DNA of 64,000 nucleotides from Bacteroidetes bacterium UBA2664 (GTDB taxonomy: Bacteria > Bacteroidota > Rhodothermia > Balneolales > Balneolaceae): the NCBI GenBank assembly GCA_002359315.1, contig DEMS01000008.1, forward strand, positions 38,200 through 102,199. Direction: 5' to 3'. The notes below the pieces were generated by a model. That model had not been told where the DNA came from. It searched no databases and saw nothing but the letters and a program-made list of their open reading frames with translations. Below, in pieces: positions 25,528 to 33,470 of this stretch. Each line of letters opens with the position of its first letter. Within the stretch, counting starts at the first letter, position 1. A program made the position numbers and the translations under genes.

Positions 25528-26856
25528 TCAATACCCCAATTTATCCATCCGATGTTGAAACTGTTTCAACGCATACTCCAAAAACCACTCTTTTTCCAAT
25601 CCAAATGGAACCACATCATACGGTTCAAAAATCTCATAGATGATATTGGTGGCATCATTTAATAACTCCTCCAGATGATTTTCAAACTCATCCCGATAAC
25701 CGGGATTCTGATCTAAAAGCCGGTTGATCAAATAGAGTCCGTATGCGATATGCCGGGATTCATCTTGTTTTAATTTAATGATACCCTCCTGCATGCCCGG
25801 CAAGAGATCATTATCGGTCAGCATTTTGTGATACGCAGCATAACCGGTCTCTGCAAGGGTGCCTTCAACGATCATATTGTATGTTCCGGATGCTTTAAGC
25901 TGGGCAATCGGAGAATGATCCAGTTTCAACCGGTTCAGATCACGGGGTAGTTTTTCGTAGAAGAGAGTTCTATAGTGAGTTTTATGATACTGTTGAAAAT
26001 CGGGCTGATAGCCGATTACATCCCTCACAAATAGCGAGAAAAATTCCGTATGCTTAGCCTCTTCCCACAAAAAGGAGGTTAAAAAGATCTCCTCTTCCAA
26101 TCGGCCCTCAGCGGCAATCACTTGTATCAGTGGCAATAAATCAACGGTTACAGCCTCTTCTCCTGCAAGAAACAGACCGGATAGATGGATTAATATCTCT
26201 TTTTCATCATCCTGTAACTGCTTCCATTCTTCCCGGTCCCTGCTCAAATCAATATCAGCCGGATTCCAAATTCCATACACTTTGGCCTTCTGAAACAGCT
26301 TCATTGGGAAACCCTCAAAATCGAGCCCTTTTTGAATGGTTGTAAATGAGGAGTGTTTCGATTCTTTCTCCTGCTTCTCTTTAATCTCGGTGATAAACTC
26401 TTTCTGCTGTTTTGAATCCCTGTAGGTGGGCGCGGTTTCTAACAATGCTTTTGCTGCTTGTCGTTGAGTTGATAGCATAACGATACTCCCCTTATCAAGG
26501 GTCAGTTTCTTTTTCATGATCATCATGGTTGGATCTTTTTTATCCTCAATCAACCGAATCCAGGTCGTTTCATCTGCTGTCAATATGATTTGCGCCATAC
26601 TCTCTTCTTCAGATGTGGCAAATTTTATATCGAGACACTCCCCATATTTAAGATCTAAATAGAAACCGACAGACTCGTTTTCTTTGAGCTTTTCAGGAAC
26701 CGGCTCAAATTTTAATAATATAGGGCTGTTCCAATGTTTCGCTGCCCTCTTGTACTTTTCACTGCTATTAATTGAATCAAACCACTCTTTCATCCACTTT
26801 TCAGTAAAGTATTCGTTTGATGTGTTTGATTGATCACCTTTTTTATTGAACCACAT
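25528..26856 (-). CDS. R2-like ligand-binding oxidase (R2lox) with N-terminal SCP2-like domain
   Basis: A 442-residue fusion. Residues about 10-165 resemble a sterol-carrier/SCP2-type lipid-binding domain (WNSPILLKFEPVPEKL, then ECLDIKF and TWIRLIEDKKDPTMMIMKKKLTLDKGS). Residues about 170-442 are R2lox. Metal ligands occur with the known spacing: Glu233, Glu266, His269, Glu331, Glu366 and His369. The residues that form the unusual Val-Tyr cross-link in R2lox are also in place (Val236 and Tyr326). R2lox proteins hold a manganese/iron site and a fatty-acid-like ligand in the oxidase pocket. A lipid-presenting domain fused to them suggests a lipid or long-chain substrate; that is inference. Typical R2lox lacks this extension. 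Confidence 0.85.
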   Translation of the reverse strand: MWFNKKGDQSNTSNEYFTEKWMKEWFDSINSSEKYKRAAKHWNSPILLKFEPVPEKLKENESVGFYLDLKYGECLDIKFATSEEESMAQIILTADETTWIRLIEDKKDPTMMIMKKKLTLDKGSIVMLSTQRQAAKALLETAPTYRDSKQQKEFITEIKEKQEKESKHSSFTTIQKGLDFEGFPMKLFQKAKVYGIWNPADIDLSRDREEWKQLQDDEKEILIHLSGLFLAGEEAVTVDLLPLIQVIAAEGRLEEEIFLTSFLWEEAKHTEFFSLFVRDVIGYQPDFQQYHKTHYRTLFYEKLPRDLNRLKLDHSPIAQLKASGTYNMIVEGTLAETGYAAYHKMLTDNDLLPGMQEGIIKLKQDESRHIAYGLYLINRLLDQNPGYRDEFENHLEELLNDATNIIYEIFEPYDVVPFGLEKEWFLEYALKQFQHRMDKLGY

Positions 26857-27008
26857 ATTTGGTCTCTCTATTCATGATAAGTTCTGCCTATTGGGTACGT
26901 TAGTTTATTAACTATCTTAAGGTTTAATTATTTGAAAGAAAACAATATTTTAAGTGTGTTAAAGTTAAGTATTTTAAAAATTTATAAGTCAATAAAAAAC
27001 AAATAACT

Positions 27009-28898
27009 ATGAGCAGTATTTACCCGACATATGATGTGATTGTAGTGGGTGCGGGACACGCCGGCAGTGAAGCGGCAGCGGCAGCGGCCAACATGGGATC
27101 CAAGACATTGTTAATCACGATGAATATGGATGCGATTGCAAAAATGTCGTGCAATCCGGCCATGGGTGGCGTTGCAAAGGGTCAACTCGTTAGAGAAATC
27201 GATGCGTTGGGCGGACTCAGCGGAATGGCCAGTGATCGCAGTGGAGTTCAGTTTCGAATGCTCAATTTAAGTAAAGGCCCGGCCATGTGGAGTCCGCGCT
27301 GCCAGAGTGATCGCATGCTCTATGCTCAAATTATGAGGGAAGAACTCGAGAAAATTGATAATCTTTATTTCCGGCAGGACAATGTCGTTGATATTCTCAC
27401 CGATGAAAAGGGTGAACATGTAAATGGAGTTATGACTCAAACCGGTCAGGTTTTTCATTCTAAGTCGGTAGTGTTAACCAGCGGTACTTTTTTGAATGGA
27501 CTCATTCATATCGGCGAAAGTCAATATGGCGGTGGCCGTTCGGGTGAACGAGCATCTGTTGGGATTTCAGCAGCGCTCCAAAAATTGGGATTTGATATCG
27601 GCCGACTCAAGACGGGAACTCCTCCCCGGCTGGATGGCAGATCCATTGATTATTCTAAACTGGAAATACAGTACGGCGATGAAGATCCGGCTCCGTTTTC
27701 ATTCATGACAGATCAATTACCCTCGATTGACGAACAACTGACTTGCTGGATCGGATATACTAACAACGACGTTCATGAGGTCTTAAAAACAGGATTTGAC
27801 CGCAGCCCGATGTTTAATGGACGGATAAAATCAATCGGACCTCGATACTGTCCAAGTATTGAAGACAAAATAAATCGTTTTGCGGATCGGGACAGACATC
27901 AACTCTTTCTTGAACCGGAAGGCTGGAATACCTATGAAATGTATCTGAACGGGTTTTCCACTTCGCTGCCTGAAGATGTTCAATATCATGCCTTAAGAAC
28001 TATTCCCGGTTTTGAAAAAGCAGTCATGCTTCGGCCGGGATATGCTATTGAATACGACTACTTTCCCCCCTATCAGGTTAAAAGAAGCCTGGAGACCAAA
28101 CGGGTGAATGGGTTATTTTTTGCCGGACAAATAAACGGAACCACCGGTTATGAAGAAGCCGCTTGTCAGGGAATGATTGCCGGAATAAACTCTTCTCTGT
28201 TTGTCCAGGAAAAAGAACCTTTTGTTCTGAAAAGATCAGAAGCGTATATCGGTGTTCTTATTGATGACCTGATTAACAAAGGGACGGAAGAACCCTATCG
28301 GATGTTTACATCCAGAGCGGAACATCGAATTTTACTGCGTCAGGATAATGCAGATTTGCGCCTGACTGAGTTAGGCTATCGAATCGGTTTGGCCGACGAA
28401 GAGCGCTATCAACGGTTCAAAAAGAAAAAGGAAGAAGTGGATCAGTTGTATGATTTAATCAGTGACTATACGGTCAGGCCTGAAAAGATGGACCCGATGC
28501 TGATTGAAAAAGGGACAACCCCGCTCACCCAACCTGTGAAGGCAAAATCATTAATCCCCAGGCCGGAAATTCATTTGCGGGATCTTTTTGATGCCGATTC
28601 GGAGTTAAATGAATCCGTCAATAACATCACATCGAATCGATATGTAATCGAACAGGTGGAGATTCAGATCAAGTATGAAGGATATATCAAACGGGAGTTT
28701 GAGATGGTTGAAGAGGTAAACAGGCAGGAAAATGCCTTGATTCCTTTAAAAATCGATTATTCAAAGATAAAGAGCCTCTCATCTGAAGGAAAGAGTAAAT
28801 TAGAAAGGATTAAGCCTGAGACGATTGGTCAGGCGTCCAGAATCAGTGGGGTATCGGCAAGCGATGTAGCTGTGTTGATGGTCTATTTAAAAAGTTAG
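27009..28898 (+). CDS. mnmG: tRNA uridine-5-carboxymethylaminomethyl modification enzyme MnmG (GidA)
   Basis: A 629-residue FAD protein. The dinucleotide-binding motif VVGAGHAGSEAAAAAANMG is at residues 11-29. SCNPAMGGVAKGQLVREIDALGG, GTFLNGLIHIGE and GRLKTGTPPRLDG are MnmG family blocks, and the C-terminus (GQASRISGVSASDVAVLMVYLK) is the MnmE-interacting domain. It acts with MnmE on the wobble uridine of several tRNAs. The length is normal. It is followed after 9 bases by rsmG, the classical gidA-gidB order. Confidence 0.97.
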   Translation: MSSIYPTYDVIVVGAGHAGSEAAAAAANMGSKTLLITMNMDAIAKMSCNPAMGGVAKGQLVREIDALGGLSGMASDRSGVQFRMLNLSKGPAMWSPRCQSDRMLYAQIMREELEKIDNLYFRQDNVVDILTDEKGEHVNGVMTQTGQVFHSKSVVLTSGTFLNGLIHIGESQYGGGRSGERASVGISAALQKLGFDIGRLKTGTPPRLDGRSIDYSKLEIQYGDEDPAPFSFMTDQLPSIDEQLTCWIGYTNNDVHEVLKTGFDRSPMFNGRIKSIGPRYCPSIEDKINRFADRDRHQLFLEPEGWNTYEMYLNGFSTSLPEDVQYHALRTIPGFEKAVMLRPGYAIEYDYFPPYQVKRSLETKRVNGLFFAGQINGTTGYEEAACQGMIAGINSSLFVQEKEPFVLKRSEAYIGVLIDDLINKGTEEPYRMFTSRAEHRILLRQDNADLRLTELGYRIGLADEERYQRFKKKKEEVDQLYDLISDYTVRPEKMDPMLIEKGTTPLTQPVKAKSLIPRPEIHLRDLFDADSELNESVNNITSNRYVIEQVEIQIKYEGYIKREFEMVEEVNRQENALIPLKIDYSKIKSLSSEGKSKLERIKPETIGQASRISGVSASDVAVLMVYLKS

Positions 28899-28899
28899 G

Positions 28900-28915
28900 C
28901 GTTTCACGTGAAACA
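28900..28915. promoter_or_regulatory. parS-type ParB site covering the rsmG start codon
   Basis: GTTTCACGTGAAAC at 28901-28914 is a perfect 14-base palindrome, and the 16-base site differs from the consensus TGTTTCACGTGAAACA only at its first base. The GTG start codon of rsmG (28908-28910) is inside it. ParB binds parS to load the chromosome partition complex near the origin. No parA or parB gene follows, although these often sit next to mnmG-rsmG. Confidence 0.8.
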
Positions 28916-29549
28916 TAATATAGAAGTCGTTAAAGTCGCCCCGAAAACACTTTCAGAAGCAAGAGAGATCTATAAAGCCAATGAGAAAGAGTATGAAAAG
29001 TATATCGATTTACTACTGGAGTGGAATGAAAAAATCAATGTAATCAGCCGCACTGTTTCACGTGAAACAGTCCGTGAGCATATCGTCCACTCGCTGCTTC
29101 CGATTCCGCTAAAATTGTTGGCGGGCTATAATAAGTGGATTGATTCGGGGAGTGGAGGCGGATTGCCGGGGATCCCAATTGCCATTCATCAGCCCGACCT
29201 GTTCATATCACTGAATGATAATATCAAGAAAAAAATGATGGTCGTTGATGATATTGTTCAATCCATGAATATCAAGAATACGGAGACGATTGACTATAGT
29301 ATATCCCTTGTAGATTTAAAGCGCGGGACCGGGATTCTTACCAAACACGCTTTTAAATTATCGAAATTGATCCACCTGCTTAGCGACAAACCCTGGGAAA
29401 TTATCCTGATGTGGAAGGGTGTGGAGGATGCAAAAGAGGAGATCAGGCAGCAAAAAAAAGCACTGGATTGTACCATCTATTCGTTTAACTTTGGGGAAAA
29501 CGAGCCATTTTATGAGGGTAAAGGTTTGGTATTGATTGAGCGAAGTTAA
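28908..29549 (+). CDS. rsmG: 16S rRNA (guanine527-N7)-methyltransferase RsmG (GidB)
   Basis: A 213-residue methyltransferase that starts with GTG inside a parS palindrome. The family N-terminus is YIDLLLEWNEKINVISR, followed by the SAM-binding loop IDSGSGGGLPGIPIAIHQP and KKKMMVVDDIVQ. It methylates G527 of 16S rRNA. A second, perfect parS is part of its coding sequence, in the codons for TVSRET. The region directly after the stop holds degenerate tandem copies of its own 3' end. Confidence 0.93.
   Translation: MKHNIEVVKVAPKTLSEAREIYKANEKEYEKYIDLLLEWNEKINVISRTVSRETVREHIVHSLLPIPLKLLAGYNKWIDSGSGGGLPGIPIAIHQPDLFISLNDNIKKKMMVVDDIVQSMNIKNTETIDYSISLVDLKRGTGILTKHAFKLSKLIHLLSDKPWEIILMWKGVEDAKEEIRQQKKALDCTIYSFNFGENEPFYEGKGLVLIERS
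29052..29071. promoter_or_regulatory. Perfect parS site inside rsmG
   Basis: The consensus parS TGTTTCACGTGAAACA is exact at 29054-29069, and the palindrome extends to 20 bases (29052-29071). It lies inside rsmG without disturbing its frame. With the site at 28900 it makes a pair 150 bases apart, typical of a partition locus near the replication origin. Confidence 0.9.
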
Positions 29550-29715
29550 ATTGAATCGGTAAAAGTTTATCCCGCGAATAAGACCAAAAGGATTAGTTTT
29601 GATTGAACGTAATTATATGGAAAGGATCAAAGTTTAGCTCGCGCCCAAGACCAAAGTGGATTAGCTTTAATTGAGTGTTGTTAAAATTGGAAGGATAAAA
29701 ATTTAGTGCTTGTCT
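29532..29715 (+). repeat. Degenerate tandem copies of the rsmG 3' end
   Basis: The segment TTGATTGAGCG at 29532 (last rsmG codons) recurs as TTGATTGAACG at 29599 and TTAATTGAGTG at 29667, a period of 67-68 bases. The blocks in between are also similar (ATAAGACCAAAAGGATTAG against CCAAGACCAAAGTGGATTAG, and GTTTATCCCGCG against GTTTAGCTCGCG). Further on, GTGTTAGTCTATTTAAAG (29730-29746) resembles the last codons of mnmG. It fills the 235-base gap before the WYL regulator. Confidence 0.75.
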
Positions 29716-29784
29716 AGAAGTACAAACCGTGTTAGTCTATTTAAAGTCGGGTGCAGAACATTCATAAATTTATAAAAAACAATT

Positions 29785-30738
29785 ATGTCAAGATTAAAGA
29801 GCTCAGAGCGAAGAATGAAGATGATTTTAATGCTTCAGGATTCAAAGAAAAAATTAACGGCTGATGAACTGGCTAAAACATTTGGCGTGACCCGAAGAAC
29901 TATTTTTAGGGATTTTAATGTACTGTCGGAATTAAACGTACCGGTGATACATGATAAATATAGCGGATATGGTGTAATGCCGGGATATAAGGTTCCGCCA
30001 CTGATGTTTACATCACGGGAATTGGCGACAATATTGGTTGGACTCAATTTCGTAAAGTCGCAAGTCGATAAGATGTTGATTGAGGATGCAAAGGGTGTAG
30101 AGCTGAAGATTAAGAATGTATTGCCGGATGAATTAAAGGAATTTATGAACTCTCTGTATGACCGAACAATCGTAGATCCATTCCTGCACTTTGGCCATGA
30201 AAAAAAAGAGGGAGGAAATTGGTACCTGGTCTCTTCTGCAATATCCCAACAAAAAAGTCTGTCCTTCAGATATGAGAGTAAAGGGGATGGGAAAAAGAGT
30301 GACCGGAAAATTGATCCGTATTTGTTGGTTTTTTACCGTGACCACTGGAATGTAATCGGGTATTCTCATAAAAGAACCGCAATCCGGAATTTTGTACTGG
30401 ACAGAATGGAAAATCCACAAATTTTGGATGAAAAATACACTTTGGAAAAAGAAATTGATGTAGAGGGCTTAATTTTTAATTCTAACGAATCCGGAGATTT
30501 AGTGGAACTGTTGGTCGATAAGTCGATAGATAGGGCGTTTAAAGCGAATCTGCCGACAAAAATATTTAAGGAAAATGCCGTTTCAGATAAAATAATTAAG
30601 GTTTCACTCCGATTTGGGAATTTGGGATTTTTGAACGAATGGCTGCTACAGTTTGGCGACAAAGTGAAAATTGTCTCTCCGGAATCGTTAATTCAAAAAC
30701 GAAAAATTATACTAAAAGAAATGCTGGATAATACATGA
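29785..30738 (+). CDS. HTH/WYL-domain transcriptional regulator
   Basis: A 317-residue DeoR-like regulator. The N-terminal winged helix is ERRMKMILMLQDSKKKLTADELAKTFGVTRRTIFRDFNVL, followed by the WYL core (ISQQKSLSFRYESK, KIDPYLLVFYRDHWNVIGYSHKRTAIRNFVLDRM) and a WCX-type C-terminus. WYL proteins sense ligands, often nucleic acid or nucleotide signals, and control stress, repair or defence genes. The target is unknown and it stands as a single gene. Confidence 0.87.
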   Translation: MSRLKSSERRMKMILMLQDSKKKLTADELAKTFGVTRRTIFRDFNVLSELNVPVIHDKYSGYGVMPGYKVPPLMFTSRELATILVGLNFVKSQVDKMLIEDAKGVELKIKNVLPDELKEFMNSLYDRTIVDPFLHFGHEKKEGGNWYLVSSAISQQKSLSFRYESKGDGKKSDRKIDPYLLVFYRDHWNVIGYSHKRTAIRNFVLDRMENPQILDEKYTLEKEIDVEGLIFNSNESGDLVELLVDKSIDRAFKANLPTKIFKENAVSDKIIKVSLRFGNLGFLNEWLLQFGDKVKIVSPESLIQKRKIILKEMLDNT

Positions 30739-30907
30739 TTTGAAATATTGATTATTAGATAGCCAAATAAATCAAAATAGTAATAGATTTGTATATTGGT
30801 TATTTCATGTTATTTAAAATGTTTAGTAATCAGATTTATTTTCTTGAATTTACAGAAGTGAAAACGGTAATATTTTGAAAAATAAAAAAATGAAGAAATT
30901 CATTTAA

Positions 30908-33310
30908 TTAATTATCTGTAATCCCCAACTTACGTCCCAGCCGACGAAATATATTTCGTGATTTTTCTTCGTCCTCTTCTTCTCCCACAATAACGGCATC
31001 ATCACTGTCTCGTCCCCTAAAAAAATTCCGAAGGCGATCCCTGAACTTTTCCTCCTCATAATCCGCACAGCTCAAATCAAAGGGTGATTTGTTTAGATGG
31101 GCCGGAAACTGATTCGGTAAAGATGTGATATCACTGCCGGGACCAATGGAGGTGAGAAAATTTCCGGCGATCGGCAGCGCTGTCTGTGATGCAAAAGCGG
31201 GAAACTCACGGAAATGAACTCGTTGATTCCATCCTCCGACCCTTACGCCAAAAACCATCTCCGGTGTAAAACCAATAAACCACCCATCCGCATAGTTCTG
31301 AGTAGTTCCGGTTTTGCCCCCTAAAGCATGTGTTACACCATATTTTGAGCGCAATGGCGATCCGGTTCCCTCATTCACAGCCTTTTCAAGCATCGCAACC
31401 ATCGTAGCGGCGGTTTCAGGTGAAATCCCTTCTACATCGCTATTGCCAATTTCATGCGCGATCTGTGAAACACTCTTTGATTGATTCGGATCTGATGACA
31501 AAGAATCCGGGTTACTGACCATCATTGATAAGTCATCATTTGTAAAGTCATAAATCAGTTCATCGTCAGAATTAAATATCTTTGTTATCATCGTCGGCCG
31601 GGCCGGCCGGCCGCCATTTAAAAAAGATGTGTAAGCTGTCGTCATCTCCAGCAGCGATGTTTCAGCAGTTCCCAGAACAATGGAGGGCTGACTGGGAATC
31701 GTCGATTGAATGCCCATTGCATACGCTGTTTTTTGAATGGACGGAACTCCAATACTCATTCCCAACTGAACCGTTGCCGTGTTAACTGATTGTGCCAAAG
31801 CCGCTTGCAGAGAATAATATCCCCCATATTCATCCTCCGTGTTTCTGGGAGTCCAATTGCTGTAATCCGCAAAAGTGGTCAGTTGATTCCGTTCATAATC
31901 GCATGGAACACGGCCGTCTTCAAGGGCAGCAGCATAAACAATCGGCTTAAATGTAGACCCGGATTGTCTTTCAGCTAATATCTGATCATACGGAAAATGG
32001 CGATGGTTAATACCGCCCACCCATCCTAATATATGCCCGGAATTGGGATGAATCACCAATAAACCGGCATTTAAAAAAGAGAGATAATATCGCAATTCAT
32101 CATATGGAGATAATTCACGTTCTACATAACCGTCCCAGGTATAGATCAGAGTCGATACAGGGGTATATAGAATGGTCTCGATTTCTTCGGCCGGAGTTTC
32201 ATCCAGAAGAAGTTCACTGTAATAACCGCTCTGTCGCCATGCTCGCATTACATCGGGATCCCCCTTTTCACTGAAAATAGAATTATTCAAAATCTCGCGA
32301 TCAAAAACTTTCTGTAACCCCTTCATATGTGCGGCAACCGCATTTTCTGCAGAATTCTGGATACGTGAATCAATCGTTGTGTAAATAGTCAGCCCGTCCG
32401 TATCCAGACTATAGATCTCCCCATCAAGTGACGGTTGATTTTTTAATACATCGAGCATTTGTGCAACCAGATGCTTTTGGAAATAGGATGCTCTATCGTT
32501 TCTGTTGGCGCGCCGGCTATAATCTGTGATAAGCGGCTCTGAAATAGCCAAATCAGCGGTTTCTTCGGATATCATCTCATATTTCTCCATCTGACGTATC
32601 ACAACATTGCGACGTTGTTCAGACCGATCCGGATTTCTATGCGGATTATAATACGTAGTTGCTTTAAGCTGTCCGGCCAAAGTGGCTGATTCTGTAAGAG
32701 TAAGATTGGACGACGGTTTATTGAAGAAACGATGCGCTGCCATATCGATTCCAAATGTATTTTCTCCAAAGGATACACTGTTTAAATAGATCGTGAGTAT
32801 CTCTTCTTTTGAGTAAACAGATTCTAATCGCCGGGCAATCATCATCTCCCTGAGTTTATCAGTCAGTAAATAAATACCCTGTTTATTCGATCGGGGGTAG
32901 AGATTTTTAGCAAGCTGTTGGGTGATAGTGCTCCCTCCGCCGGCGTTTTGTCGAAGCAGTATTGTCCGGATCAATACACGGCCCAATGCCCGAAAATCAA
33001 TGCCATTGTGCCGATAAAACCGAATATCTTCGATGGCAATCAGGGCATTGATCATGTCAGAACTTATATCCTCTAATTCAACCTGAACCCCCTCTTGAAC
33101 CGGATATGTACCTAAAAGTTCACCGTCCGAAGTGACAATTTGAGAGGGCTGCTGTTCTTGAATCAATCGCAGTTCATCCTGACCAGGCACTGGCCCAAAA
33201 ACTTCCATCCACACCAAACCGATGAGAAGAAAAAAAATAGATATGAATATCCCTAAAACAGATAATAGATAGACAAGCCAAACAGGCTTGATTTTCTTGT
33301 TTAATTTCAC
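30908..33310 (-). CDS. Class A penicillin-binding protein (PBP1A-type)
   Basis: An 800-residue bifunctional peptidoglycan synthase with one membrane segment (about residues 10-33). The glycosyltransferase domain has the catalytic Glu94 in AIEDIRFYRHNG and GGSTITQQLAKNLYP. The transpeptidase has SxxK at 452-455 (GSTFKPIVYA), SVN in AQSVNTATVQLG, and KTGTTQNYADGWF. The C-terminal tail is charged (DSDDAVIVGEEEDEEKSRN). It polymerises and cross-links peptidoglycan. It lies downstream of gyrA with an intervening terminator, so it probably has its own promoter. Confidence 0.93.
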   Translation of the reverse strand: MKLNKKIKPVWLVYLLSVLGIFISIFFLLIGLVWMEVFGPVPGQDELRLIQEQQPSQIVTSDGELLGTYPVQEGVQVELEDISSDMINALIAIEDIRFYRHNGIDFRALGRVLIRTILLRQNAGGGSTITQQLAKNLYPRSNKQGIYLLTDKLREMMIARRLESVYSKEEILTIYLNSVSFGENTFGIDMAAHRFFNKPSSNLTLTESATLAGQLKATTYYNPHRNPDRSEQRRNVVIRQMEKYEMISEETADLAISEPLITDYSRRANRNDRASYFQKHLVAQMLDVLKNQPSLDGEIYSLDTDGLTIYTTIDSRIQNSAENAVAAHMKGLQKVFDREILNNSIFSEKGDPDVMRAWRQSGYYSELLLDETPAEEIETILYTPVSTLIYTWDGYVERELSPYDELRYYLSFLNAGLLVIHPNSGHILGWVGGINHRHFPYDQILAERQSGSTFKPIVYAAALEDGRVPCDYERNQLTTFADYSNWTPRNTEDEYGGYYSLQAALAQSVNTATVQLGMSIGVPSIQKTAYAMGIQSTIPSQPSIVLGTAETSLLEMTTAYTSFLNGGRPARPTMITKIFNSDDELIYDFTNDDLSMMVSNPDSLSSDPNQSKSVSQIAHEIGNSDVEGISPETAATMVAMLEKAVNEGTGSPLRSKYGVTHALGGKTGTTQNYADGWFIGFTPEMVFGVRVGGWNQRVHFREFPAFASQTALPIAGNFLTSIGPGSDITSLPNQFPAHLNKSPFDLSCADYEEEKFRDRLRNFFRGRDSDDAVIVGEEEDEEKSRNIFRRLGRKLGITDN

Positions 33311-33410
33311 AGATCTGACTGATAAGAATTAAGTTTGGATCTGATTAAACAATAAACCTGTCCATTTGTTTCTGAAAAAATCACTCCTGAATGGATCATA
33401 TTTCAGAAAT

Positions 33411-33440
33411 AAAAAAGGCTCCGAGAAGGAGCCCTTTTTT
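33411..33440 (-). terminator. Rho-independent terminator after gyrA
   Basis: GGCTCC at 33417-33422 and GGAGCC at 33428-33433 form a perfect 6-bp stem with a GAGAA loop, flanked by six A on one side and six T on the other. Read from the minus strand it follows gyrA by about 30 bases and ends in T's. The symmetric A and T tracts allow it to work both ways. Confidence 0.85.
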
Positions 33441-33470
33441 ATATTGATTTTTAAGAGGCAGACTAAAAGT

